From the NCBI GenBank assembly GCA_037957365.1, contig JARHVA010004805.1, forward strand, positions 825,001 through 889,000: 64,000 nucleotides of DNA, in the 5' to 3' direction. Below the pieces are notes generated by a model, which saw only the letters and a list, made by a program, of their open reading frames with translations, did no database searches and was not told where the DNA came from. This document shows, piece after piece, positions 1 to 9,625 of this stretch; within the stretch, counting starts at the first letter, position 1, and the number at the start of each line of letters is the position of its first letter. This stretch comes from Torreya grandis (taxonomy: Eukaryota; Streptophyta; Pinopsida; Cupressales; Taxaceae). The position numbers and the translations under genes were made by a program.

Positions 1-885
1 AAATAGAAAAATTGATCCTATGGGGTTTATAGGTAGTCTTAAACCACCCTACCTTCTTAATGATTGTTCATAAAGGAGGGGATGCCAATATGATAAATAT
101 GAACATGGATTTGAATTTAATTATGAACCCCTCCTCTAAAAAAATATCAATCCATGACTCTCTCTCTCCTATGTCCATACTGAGCATGTGAAGTTGACTT
201 TATTTTCTTTTCAATGGAATGATGGAGAGAAGGAAGAAATTTTTGGATTATATGGACCTATACCTATATTCCCAAAATGGATTTAACCTTTATAATCTTA
301 AGAGACATATATTCAATGTTTTCACCTAGAAGTGAGTCTCCCAAGTCTATACAAATGCATAAAACTACCCTTTTTGGAGGTTAGACTTGTAAAACTGATA
401 TATCTAAAATCCCTGACATATGTGGTAGTTAGATAACTCCTCCATAATCTTGTGAAAATATTTTTGTATGGATATTCCTATTTTTTTAGCTTTGACACAT
501 GTTGGAGTTAGTTAAAATCATTGTTCTTTGCATAAAACATTACCTTAAAGTTTGTAAAATAACCTTAATCTTTCCAAATAAGTGTGACATGTTTATGAAA
601 GGTGATTAAGTGGAAAATATAAATTTTTTAGACACGTAATAACCTATGACACCTTTTTTAACCACCCTTTTATTTCCATGGATATCTACCCTAGTATAAG
701 ATAAAGATAACCATTACCTTAAACTAGTCACATTAACCTTAATCTTTGCTAATAAGACTTTAAGAAGACCATTTGAAGACTATTATGGCATGTAAAGGAC
801 TAAAAACAAGGTATGGAAGCATCACAGACAAGTTTCAAACTATATGGGTTGACATTTTGACCTTGGTGGTTAAAATTGGTCAACA
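1..885 (-). repeat. 3' LTR of element X (partial, cut by window edge)
   Basis: This block is colinear with roughly 18511-19396, including the passage just before each end (TTAAAATTGGT then CAACA or GAACA). The paired copy places it as the terminal 885 bp of an LTR whose remainder lies before position 1. Read on the minus strand it begins TGTTGACC, a normal LTR start. The minus orientation is taken from the PBS-like sequence beside the other LTR at 14336. It has no coding capacity and is U3 sequence in that orientation. Pairing is certain by eye; exact identity was not computed. Confidence 0.82.
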
Positions 886-1095
886 AATTAGTTATTCATA
901 GGGGTAACATGCCTAAAATGCTTATTAAACTAGCAACCTTGTCCTTTCATTGTATAGTGGAGTCACTTGCACTCAAATTCAGACCTTGACCAAGACAATG
1001 AAAGTAATTTGATCTCCAAATACACAAAAAATAAGGACAACACATAAATCAAATGAAACTAAACTAGAAAACACACACTTGTGCCAAAGCACTTA
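886..1095. other. Element X interior next to its 3' LTR
   Basis: This short non-coding piece of X lies between its 3' LTR and the nested element E1. Its first 55 bases resemble the bases just inside E1's 3' LTR (3364-3420), both containing an AGGGG then CATGCCTA core. That suggests X and E1 descend from related elements. No purine-rich polypurine tract is evident in either. Confidence 0.5.
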
Positions 1096-1100
1096 GGAAA
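1096..1100. repeat. Target-site duplication of E1, left copy (GGAAA)
   Basis: GGAAA directly abuts the outer end of one E1 LTR and is repeated exactly at 11852-11856 beyond the other LTR. A 5-bp duplication is what Ty3/gypsy integrases make, so the pair fixes E1's boundaries. Confidence 0.9.
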
Positions 1101-1325
1101 TGTTGACGCCATGGATTTGTACCCGAGGCAGGAGGCCGAGCTCCTGCCTTCCACATGTCAAAATGGAAACTCCCCTCTCACCTATGGGAATGGTGAAGCT
1201 AGAGGGGAGAGTCTCTAGGTAAGGGCTAGCTCCCTTTGATACATCTGAGTTGTTTCAATAAGTGCTAATATAGGTATATAGGTATATAATGGGGGGTGAA
1301 AAGGGAGAAGGATTACAGGAAAACA

Positions 1326-1353
1326 AATCTACTCTAAAGAGAGGTAATGCACC
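1326..1353 (-). promoter_or_regulatory. Conserved U5 block in LTR
   Basis: The block has AATCTACTCTAA, a purine spacer and TAATGCACC. The same block occurs at 9851-9878 (E1 5' LTR), 14507-14533 (X), 30179-30206 and 50629-50656 (AB), always about 170-225 bp from the same LTR end. Most of the LTR sequence around it differs between the families, so the block appears constrained. Its role is unknown; RNA 5'-leader structure, termination or packaging are possible. Confidence 0.6.
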
Positions 1354-2569
1354 AAAATGATTTAACCTTCTCACACTCACACTTGAAGTCAAACAAACAC
1401 ATACGTATACTTCAAAATGGTAGAAGGACCAGGCTATAAGAACTTAACAGGGAGGCCTTAATGGAACACATAGAAAACAAAGACTCACCAAAGGTGTTGT
1501 AGAAAGGCACACTTTACAGTAGCTTCTTTTGTCTTTGCACTTCTAAGTATAGCTCTCCTTGTTACCTAAAAAATGACACCTTATAGATACTAGGTGTGTT
1601 GGTGTTAAACCTATGGAAGCATTAAGAAGCAATGACTAAACACAGACTGACACTCAGACACACGTAGAGATATCTAACCAACATAGAGGTAAAAATGTGT
1701 TTATTGATTTCAAGTGAAAAATTTGCCAGGGATTCGCCTTACAAATGTGGAAGATCCTTTTTCAAAATGACAAGTCTCTAATTCATAGAGGAAGAAGGGA
1801 GGCCTTTTGGCACCCATTTTTACAAATAACCCATTTGCGCTCTGACCATTGGGAAGAGCAAGCCGCTTAAACATTTATGAGCCACATTATTTATCTGCTT
1901 GCAAGACCACTTCTTCAAGGTGATTACGTGGTTTGTCTACTCATTAATGCAAAATAGAGAAAAATGGGTTGCACTGTCAGTCATTTGTGCCTCCTAATAA
2001 TCAATTCATAGGTATTGTATCACCTACTGGAGTAATTTCTTGGATCAACACCTCCCTTTGCCACTAAATATCTGCCTATTCTCACACTTGGCAATTTTCT
2101 TTCTTTATTCTCTAAACTCTTTGTCCTTTTCTTGCTTTGTCTCCTTCTGCTCCTTCAACCCTCGGGGGTGATCTCTCGGTGGGTCGCCACATTCCTTGGG
2201 ATTTTTCTATGGTTGGCATGCAAGTATTAAAAAACCAATAGTTATTTCACTGTCTTAAAATTGACATTCACGCAATCATCACCTTGAAATTAAACTCAAT
2301 GGCTAGTCCATCTCCTTAAATTTGATGGCTTTCAAGATATCACCATCCTCGACAAAAATTCATCAAGTCTTTTCTGTGGGCTCTTCCCACAAGTTTTTTC
2401 TTCAGGCCTTTTCCCGTGGATAAAAAGTCTATGGGAATTGGCCACTTTAACTTCCCCAGGCATTTGCTTTGAACTGGCAGCCTTTAAGAAGTATCTTGCC
2501 CTCCATAAGGGCTCCTAAATTGATGACTACCCTCCACAAGGGCACTTGCCCTTTGGCTTTGGGGGTACC

Positions 2570-3075
2570 TCATTGAACCAACCCATTAAATTTAAATTGG
2601 TTTAATAGTTAAATTAGTTCAATGGTTTAATCACTGCATGTCGAGCCGATTGAACCAAGGTAGTTGAACCATTCACTTTGAACCACTCATTGAATTGGTC
2701 ACTTGAACCAGTCATTAAACTAGTTAAATGGTTCAATGCTACAAACTAAGATTTTTTACCTTGCATTGAACTAATGATTAAACCAATGATTGAATCGATG
2801 ATTGAACCAATGATTGAATCGATGATTGAACCAGTTTAACACTGCATGCTAATGAACTTGCCAATGGACTGATTGGCTGAACGAAGTGTTGAACTCACTG
2901 ATTGAACCAAGTGATGAACCAAGCTGATTGAACCAAGCAATGAACCAACTAGTTGAACCAAGCCGATTAAACCTAAATTGAACCAGTTCAATAGTTCAAA
3001 GGTGCTAACTCTTAAGAATATTATGTCATTGAACCACTCTTCCAACCTTAAGGAAAAATGTCTTTTGAACCATTT
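2570..3075. repeat. Dense array of TTGAACCA motifs in E1 3' LTR
   Basis: At least 15 copies of the core GAACCA lie in about 500 bp, mostly as TTGAACCA or GATTGAACCAA and mixed with the reverse complement TTGGTTCAA or TTGGTTTAA. Part of the array is a run of 14-bp units alternating GAACCAAT and GAATCGAT. The matching array in the other LTR is at 11095-11570. The region has inverted-repeat potential and no coding capacity. Confidence 0.75.
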
Positions 3076-3363
3076 TAGCTCTCTTTCCTTATGAATTTAT
3101 TTAGACAAGAGTCTAAAAAAGCTTTTGCAAAACCTTGCACTCTCTGAACTGGTATTTCATCTATCAAAGATTACACTTGTTGAGTCTGTAGATATATAAA
3201 ACCTGCTGAGTCTATAGATTTAGACCTACAGAGTCCATAGATTTAGACCTGTAGAGTCTATAGATTTTCTTGGACTTGTGTAAAAATAAAAATGAATTGG
3301 CTTGAAATAACAGAGGAAGAAGGGGACTGATTTTTGGCTTGTTACACCAAAAAATGGACAACA

Positions 3364-3617
3364 AATTGGTGACTCTTAGGGGAAGCATGCCTACCATGCT
3401 TAGAAGCCAGTTGCCTCAAAATCCATTAGGCACGGGGTCATATTATAACTTAAAGATCAGCAATAGCTCTCATAAATCTAGAACTAATCATGAAGATTTA
3501 CCTCAAAAGGAAAATGAAAACACACACAAAGCTAAGAAAACTACTAACATGTGTAGAAAGCACTTAGGGAAAATAGGAGAAAAGCAAGGGAAAATATATA
3601 CATGATAGAGAAGGGGC
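3364..3617. other. E1 non-coding interval between pol stop and 3' LTR
   Basis: The interval is about 250 bp long, from the inferred integrase stop to the LTR. No typical polypurine tract is visible at the LTR junction on the minus strand. On the plus strand the first bases (TTGGTGACTCTTAGGGGAAG) happen to resemble an Arg-tRNA-type primer site. This is treated as a coincidence because pol reads the other way. Confidence 0.45.
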
Positions 3618-4860
3618 TCAGTGGTAGTGCTTAAGATGTATCCCATTAACTAGGATATTTAGTTCTTCACCATCCAACCTAGAGAGTTGGAATGCATTAC
3701 GCTACTTACACTAAGTGATCATGTATGGGCCACTCCATAAGGCATCAAATTTTGCATGCTTTCTAATTTTAGGTTGGTCTTCATCCCATTTCAAGACAAT
3801 GTCTCCTTCAGAGAAACCTTTTGATGAAGATTTATTGCCAAAGTGTCTCTTCACTTGCTATTGGTGGTTGGTCATAGAAGCCATAGCCCAGTCCCTTGTC
3901 TCTTGGAGTTCCATCAACTCACATAGCCTAACTTCCATGGTATTTCCTTCTTCTAATTACAGCTGGTGAGCGAGATCTAAGGCTGGCAACTCAAGTGAAA
4001 TGGGGAGCCTAGCTTCCCTTCCATAGATGAGCATGTATGGTGAGTTGCCAATTGCCCTTTTTAGGGTGACCCTATCTACCCATAGGGCTATTTTCAACTT
4101 GACATGCCAAGTCCTCTAATTTTCCTTCATGGTCTACTTGATGATCCTGATCAGGTTCTTATTTGTAGATTCGGCTAGTCCATTCCCCTGTGGGTAGTAA
4201 TTGGATGAAGTACTAAGATATATACCATGTCCCAGCACCCATTCACTTGTTTTGGTTCCTATAAAAGATAACGCATTATCTAAGATTATGGTTGCTAGAA
4301 CCTCAAACCTCACCACCAAGTCCTTATAAAAATCTAGGACTGCACTTTCATTTGCCTCCTTCAAAGCAACAGCCTCTACCCACCTTGTGAAATAATTTGT
4401 GGCAGTTAAGACCCACTTGTGTCTAACACTAGAGGGAGGATTAATCATCCTTATGAAGTCTAGGCCCCACTGGATGAATGGCTACTCAACTTGAATAGGT
4501 TGTAAAGGCATGGTAGACAACCATTGCTTTCCATCAAAAAGCATGCACTTATGGCACTTTCTTACCCAGGCATGGGTGTCCCTAAAAAGAATAGGCTATA
4601 AATAGCCAACTCTCATTATTCTTGTTATAGTAGCCTTAGGAGCAAAATGACCGCTAGCTAGTCCATCATGGAACTCAGATAGCACCCTATCAGCCTGACT
4701 TGAGTCCAAACATCTTAAAAAGACTCCTGAGAGATCCTTCCTGAAAAACACTCCATCAATTAGGGCATAAGGGAGACATTGGAGTCTAAAATACCTTCTC
4801 TTGGTCCTATCAAGTGAGTGCAGACACTCACCAGTGAGAAGGAAATGCCTCACATTTGAT
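3618..4860 (-). pseudogene. E1 integrase (decayed)
   Basis: Integrase would join the cDNA to host DNA. From N to C the minus strand shows the H2C2 zinc-binding region (EFHDGLASGHF about 4640-4670), the catalytic core (TRWVEA, IILDNALSF, YYPQGNGLAEST) at 4134-4448, a tail with YGREARLPISLELP near 4000, and a GPY segment (LWSGPYMI near 3720). It ends in NAFQL then VNGIHLKHYH and a stop at 3620-3618, typical of a Tat-type integrase end. The first catalytic Asp of the core is Asn here (TNYF); the later Asp and the Glu are present. Several in-frame stops make it non-functional. Confidence 0.9.
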
Positions 4861-4928
4861 GTCCACTCCTTTATGATAGCTGGTTCTACTGTAGTTGCAT
4901 CAAGGATTAGTAGACTATCCTCCTTTTA

Positions 4929-5394
4929 CTACTTAAAGTCTACAACGAGGTGTTCACACAGGCCTCTCCCCTTTACCAGTTTGGTGATCTTGATATCTAC
5001 ATCATATTCCATCACCTTAGTGATCCACCCTACTCTCTTCTCATTTAAATCTCGATTGATCAAGAAATCCTTAATGCTGGGATGTGGAACCATGAGGTGG
5101 ATTCTGTTATTGGACAGCATGTGTTTGAATTTCTTTAGACTCTATATGACCACCAAGACTTGCTTTTCCACATGTGTATCTGACTTCAAAACCTTCTAAG
5201 CCTTGGCTAAAAAAAGAAATTGGCTGCTCAAGGTTATCATTACTTACTTGGGTAAGCATGGTGGAGATTACCTCTTCGTTGCCAAAGGTATAGAGGTTGA
5301 AATCTTTGGTGAAGTTAGGGCTGATCAAAGTAGGAGCCCGGGCAATGGACTGCTTGATTTCTTCAAAATTGTATTTTCTCTATACTGTCCATGA
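4929..5394 (-). pseudogene. E1 RNase H following RT (degenerate active site)
   Basis: This is the ordinary gypsy RNase H/connection region that follows RT. The minus strand reads IKQSIARAPTLISPNF, then LYTFGNEEVISTMLTQ and PISFFSQGLEGFE. It ends at GWITKVMEYDVDI near 5030. The position where active RNases H have the first Asp reads TFGNEE, so no clear catalytic Asp is seen. That agrees with the view that in Tat elements this domain is a connector and the extra RNase H supplies activity. Frame breaks occur near 5110 and 5210. Confidence 0.85.
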
Positions 5395-6290
5395 GAACTC
5401 CTCACCCTTCTTCAGCATAGAGGTTAATGGCTTGAAAATATCTACAAAATATGGGATAAATCTCCATATGAAATTTGTCTTATCGAAGAAGCTTTGTAGG
5501 CCTTTCTTGTGCTTGGGTAAGGACATCTCTAGGATGGAGTGAATTCTTTCTGGATCAATAGCCAGACATTCCAAAGAAACAATGTGACCAAGGAGCTTTC
5601 TCTCATGGACAACGAACACACATTTCTTAGGATTGAGAGAGATACCAAACTCTTTACACCTCTCAAAGATTTACCTAAGGTGTTTCATGTGTTGCCTCAC
5701 TTCCTTGGAGAAAATTGTCATGTCGTCAAGATATACCAGCACAGTTTTGTTTATCAGGCCTTAAAATGCCATGTCCATAGCTCATTAGAAAGTGGCACTA
5801 GCATTAGACAGTCTGAAAGGCATTTTTCTATAATCAAACATTCCCCACTTGGTTGTGAAGGCTATTTTGTGTTGGTCATAGTCTTGCACCATTATCTAGT
5901 TGTATCTTGAATATCCATACAAGAGGGAGAAACACTCACTACCTATCACCATCTAAAGGATCTACTCCATGCTTGGGAGAGGATAATGGTCTTTCAAAAA
6001 GACTCTATTGAGATCTCTAAAATCAACACACTGTCTAATCTCTCCATTCTTTTTCTGAATAGGAACAAAATTTGCCAGCCAAGAAGAGTGTTTGATTGGA
6101 AATATTATTTTAGACTCAATCAATTTGGTGAGCTCCTTGCACATGAGAGGCTCTATCATTATGTTGACATGCCTCTACTTCTACTTGATTGGCTTGGCAC
6201 CTTCTTCTAGCTCAATGGTATGTCGGGCCAAGCTTGGGTCAAAACCCTTCAAATCATTATACTCCTAAGAAAAGATATCAACAAACTCTT
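5380..6290 (-). pseudogene. E1 reverse transcriptase (decayed)
   Basis: RT copies element RNA into cDNA. The minus strand reads HTIELEEGAKPIK (about 6235), then ELTKLIESKIIFP and VPIQKKNGEIRQCVDFRDLN in 5962-6159. The catalytic YLDD follows at 5733-5722 (VYLDDMTIFS), then the thumb with LLGHIVS and GLQSFFDKTNFIWRFIP in 5380-5619. All main RT blocks are in family order and the two catalytic Asp residues survive. Stops replace Trp or Gln codons at several places, so the enzyme is dead as it stands. Confidence 0.92.
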
Positions 6291-6294
6291 GGCA

Positions 6295-6594
6295 CAACAA
6301 GATGAAGGCTTGCCTTTCCTGGTTTATGCACACCTTTCTAAGTGCAAGAAGCTTGTCCTTGAATATTTCCACCTACTCATGGTGCTCTTCCTTTATTGCA
6401 ATACACACCTTGTCACTTCTCAATTGGTCATCTCCATTTAAGATACTCTCTACAGTGACCAAACCTTTGGGAAGCTTATTGTTCTTTAGTTGAACAATTT
6501 GGCAGCCATATTGCTGATGTAGCTTTGCTTGGTTTTTTGCAATGAATCTCGCTTCTTCTTGTAGGAAAAGTGCTATTTATTGATCACTGTGGAA
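6295..6594 (-). pseudogene. E1 pol linker between extra RNase H and RT
   Basis: One reading frame continues across this 300-bp stretch from the extra RNase H into RT, with few stops (for example EEARFIAKNQAKLHQQYGC at 6555-6500). It shows no known domain. Its importance is that it ties the upstream RNase H and RT into one polyprotein, so the order is not explained by a later insertion. Confidence 0.7.
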
Positions 6595-7080
6595 AACCTA
6601 CTAGTTGGTGATGTTATCAGGTATGGAGGGTTGGATCACTACTTTCAAGTGACATGAGTTATGGCCTTGGCCTATTTCCTAAGCAATATCAAACTGGGCA
6701 CCAACTGCTGCCAGCCTATCTACTTGTTCGTTCCATTCTCTAGGAATGGAGGTGATATTGAAAGTGGAGAAATTTTCCACTAAGTCCCATACCCTATGTT
6801 TTTAGGACTTCAGTAGAGAGTTCTTCATCAAATTCTGGCCTTTTACTTGGTTGACAATCAGCTCACTGTCACCAAATAATTACAACTCTTTGATTCCTCT
6901 TTTCCTCACCCACTCCAAGCCATGGATGATGGATTCATATTCTATAACATTGAATGTGCAGGAAAATTAGAACCAAAAGGCTAAAAAATACCTCTCTTTT
7001 GAAGGGGAGACCAGCATCGCTCCACCACTAGCTCCCAACTTACTCCTTGAACTATCAAAGAATAGATATCATGAGTTCTC
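6595..7080 (-). pseudogene. E1 additional (archaeal-type) RNase H located upstream of RT
   Basis: RNase H removes the RNA strand of the RNA-DNA hybrid. Translating the minus strand gives YLFFDSSRSKLGASGGAM (about 7062-7010), NVIEYESIIHGLEWVRK (6950-6900), LFGDSELIVNQVKG (6880-6838), and SIPREWNEQVDRLA (6748-6709). This is the full RNase H signature, with the four acidic catalytic positions (Asp of FDSS, Glu of EYES, Asp of GDSE, Asp of VDRLA) intact. Stops interrupt it at about four places. The GDSEL.V.QV and PRE.N..VD.LA style is that of the extra RNase H of Tat elements. It lies in one frame with the protease before it and RT after it. Confidence 0.88.
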
Positions 7081-7409
7081 CTGGCTGGTTTTCATCAAAT
7101 TCAGTACAAAAGTACCCTCTTCATGCATACAATAAATTCCAAGGCCCACCTCCTCTATGAATTTGTAGGGATCATGCTTGAAATTGTCACTTCCCCATTC
7201 ATCTAAGAGAAGGTCTACAACTCCTTCAAGGGTAGAGGATGGAGATTGGTCTATTTGGAATTCTTCCTAGTCAATGATGGCATAGCTAACATTTGGTACC
7301 TTCAACAAGTAAGGTTCCAAATGATCTCTGTGGAGTGGCTCAGATTCAATCTTGACTTTAGTCCCATACTTGGTTCTAAAAACTAGATAAGACCAATTCG
7401 CTGCCAAGT
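7081..7409 (-). pseudogene. E1 pol linker between protease and extra RNase H
   Basis: A largely open minus-strand frame runs from the protease tail (KIGGYLAANWSYLVFRTKYG near 7420-7360) through an acidic stretch (SSTLEGVVDLLLDEWGSD near 7240-7190) into the RNase H start at 7062. Tat elements commonly carry this IGG..A..WSY segment after protease. No separate domain was recognised. Confidence 0.7.
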
Positions 7410-7800
7410 AGCCACCTATCTTGGATGTCAGATGGCAAAGTAGGGAGGAACATCTACCACTACCACATCATGAGGAATTGAGAAATTTAGGCAAGCATGG
7501 AGTGTCAATCTCAAACCTCTTACCACCCCAATTGTCTTTGTTGGGGTTCCATCCAGCTACAGAAGTCCCTTGGTCATCTCTTCATATTTTGAGCCTAACT
7601 TGTTGGCTATGTATTTGGGCATTACCGAGGTGCTTGCTTCACTATCAATGATGCAATTATGCACCAAGAAATCTCCTATGAATAGGGACATGTAAAAAGG
7701 AGGGATATTCTCTTCCTTATGGGTCTGACCTAAGATGGAAGGCTATCCATTCATCATCAAAATGTTATTAGCGTTTGCTGGGACAGCTCGTTCATCTAGT
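7410..7800 (-). pseudogene. E1 aspartic protease (active-site Gly lost)
   Basis: Protease would cut the Gag-Pol polyprotein. The minus strand reads VHNCIIDSEASTSVMPKYIA (7663-7605), matching the retropepsin motif D-S/T-G-A at 7646-7635 but with Glu in place of Gly. IPHDVVVVDVPPYF follows near 7470. The D-S-E-A change, a single G-to-A transition, would inactivate it. The N-terminal boundary is uncertain because the gag-protease junction is decayed. Confidence 0.82.
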
Positions 7801-8401
7801 TCATGCAATTCCTTTTGCAGCATGTCTTTCTACCCTGGTATTGACAATGAATCCCTTAAAGAGATGTTCATGTGCAGCTTCTTCATCTAGTCAACCACAT
7901 TGACTCGAGGGTTGCCTTCCTTAAAAATTTCTTTGGAATTATGTACAACCTGAGGGGCAGGTTGAGGAGCTAGAGGTATAACCGATGGTTTGGAACTTGG
8001 GACTTTTTTATTTACATGTGATGAAGAAGGCATTGTTGGTGCCTAGGTAGTGGCCTATGTTTCTTCCATTGCCCTTCTTTTGAATCTTATGTTGGTTGTA
8101 ACACAATCATCCTGATGGTCTATAATGCCCACATAATTTATTGAATAGAATTCTCCTTCTAGATGATTCATGAGGGTAGAATCAAGCCAAGCCTGATTGT
8201 TACTTATGTTGGGTTGTATTGGAGCCTCAAAAACTTGGGAATGGGTGGCTACCTAATTTTCTTGCACATTTGGGAAATAACCTATCATCTCATTTGTATA
8301 AATAGCCTGTTCTTGACCATATCCCATGGTTGAAAAACTTGGTTGTTCCTGCACTAGATTGTTTTGAATGGGTATCATGACCTTAGAAGATGAATGGTTA
8401 C
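7801..8401 (-). pseudogene. E1 gag C-terminus and gag-pol junction (poorly readable)
   Basis: This stretch lies between the recognisable gag and protease on the minus strand. Short open pieces exist but no zinc knuckle or other motif could be assigned. It is inferred to be the C-terminal gag and the gag-pol spacer. Confidence 0.45.
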
Positions 8402-9291
8402 CTAGGTTGTAGCCTTGAAAAGGTCTAGTCTGAGTAAGCTGACCTTGTCCTTGATTATAATTTTGGAAAGGGGGTCTAAGATCTTGGCCATACTATTGGT
8501 ATCCTTGGTTTGGTATGTTACTTTGAGCTTGCTACCTTTTAAGAACCACAAGTTCATTTGACATACTTTGCAATAGACTTTTAACTTCATGAAGCTCATT
8601 AGATGGAGTAGCAGCTGGTTTCTCTATGTTGGGTAGAGGAGCTAATGTGGGAGCAACGGTTTGAATTAGAGGTAGCATTTTGGGGAAAAGTGGCATATGG
8701 GGTCTAGGGACTATTTTCCCAGCCTGCACTAAGCAATTTTTAGTTGTTATAGCTATATCATAGGTAGCAAGTAGCACATGTCCCCCCATGGATTGTATCA
8801 TGATAGTGATATCACTATTCAATGCTCTTAAGTAATACAAGAAAGCATAGCTAGCAGTTGGCCTTACCAGAATGGGGATTGTATCCCATGTCTTTTGAAA
8901 TTGAGTGTTGAAATCCTGCACGTATTCATGTGGGGCTCTTTTCATGGTAGTTAGCTACTCAACAAGTGAGAGGTGGTCACTTTTTTCCCCAAAATGGTCT
9001 ATCAAGTGAGTACCCAATTCATTCCAAGAATGGATTGAATTTATAGCCAAAGTCCCATACTAGTTAAGAGCTTTGCCCTTGAGAGAATGCCAACAATTTG
9101 ATTGTGATATTTTCCTTAGTGATATTATGAATATTGTAGAGGTTAGCAATATTTTTGATGTGCTCGATGACTATAATGGGCCCCTCCCCATCAAAAGAAG
9201 GCACATTTTTTAGGGCTGCTCCTAGGATTGGGTCATAATGTGGGAGATTCAAGGGACTATGACCACAAAAAGTGACAAAGGGTAATGCCAT
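8402..9291 (-). pseudogene. E1 gag (decayed)
   Basis: Gag forms the virus-like particle. The minus strand starts at an ATG at 9291 and reads DPILGAALKNVPSFDGEGP, then HIKNIANLYNIHNITKENI, a typical plant gypsy gag opening. A second open piece from 8945 (RAPHEYVQDFNTQFQKTWDT, then LRALNSDI) is the gag core with its paired helices. Breaks lie at about 9064-8945. The part after 8600 is Pro/Gln-rich. Start at 9291 is the first ATG in the aligned frame; an upstream start cannot be excluded. Confidence 0.82.
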
Positions 9292-9601
9292 AGCTGGGAT
9301 GAGATGTAACTACAGCCCTACTGCATATGCATTCCTTATAATAGGTCTGGGAAGGTGGTTCACTAAATAAGGATGGGTCCTTTCAAACCTTAGTCTTCTT
9401 GTTGAGTTCAAAGGCAATTCAACAAATTTGAAAGGGACATCCTTAGAAGCAGACCGTGTGGTGACTTTAGGCATAGGAAGTCAGACTAGACTTTGATTAG
9501 GAAATGAAGTTCTTACTAGTGGAGTCGCCAGATGCTAAAAATAGTTGATTTTCTATAACAAGACCAACATCAATCCTAAAACCTTATTGAGTTGTAAAAT
9601 T
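9292..9601 (-). other. E1 5' leader
   Basis: The leader runs from PBS to gag. It contains, on the minus strand near 9537-9520, a second primer-site-like string (TGGCGACTCCACTAG) resembling the 3' end complement of an Arg-tRNA, about 80 bp inside the true PBS. No ORF is evident. Confidence 0.5.
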
Positions 9602-9621
9602 GAGTCCCACCGAGCATGCCA
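9602..9621 (-). promoter_or_regulatory. E1 primer-binding site
   Basis: Read on the minus strand, the sequence four bases inside the 5' LTR is TGGCATGCTCGGTGGGACTC. It begins TGG as required to pair with a tRNA CCA end. Many plant Tat-group elements have a TGGCACGCCCGGTGGGAC-type PBS. AB has a similar string at 50394-50411 with the same 4-base spacer. It sets the element's direction as minus. Confidence 0.78.
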
Positions 9622-9625
9622 AAAC

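Larger units (their letters stand above)
1101..3363 (-). repeat. 3' LTR of E1
   Basis: This 2263-bp LTR is nearly colinear with 9626-11851. In plus coordinates it starts TGTTGACG and ends GGACAACA, giving the TG..CA termini expected of LTRs. On the minus strand it carries an AATAAA at 1705-1700, matched at 10230-10225 in the other LTR. It also holds the GAACCA-rich array at 2570-3075 and the U5 block at 1326-1353. It keeps CpG at several sites where the partner has TpG or CpA, for instance just after its start. Confidence 0.93.

Noticed and set aside
3364..3390. Plus-strand Arg-tRNA-like primer site next to the left E1 LTR
   Set aside because: gag and pol read on the minus strand and the proper PBS lies beside the other LTR.
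3339..6493. Plus-strand frames such as 3715-3969, 4801-5199, 5539-5910 and 5986-6210
   Set aside because: They lie opposite integrase, RNase H and RT of E1 and have no family features of their own; they are shadows of minus-strand pol.
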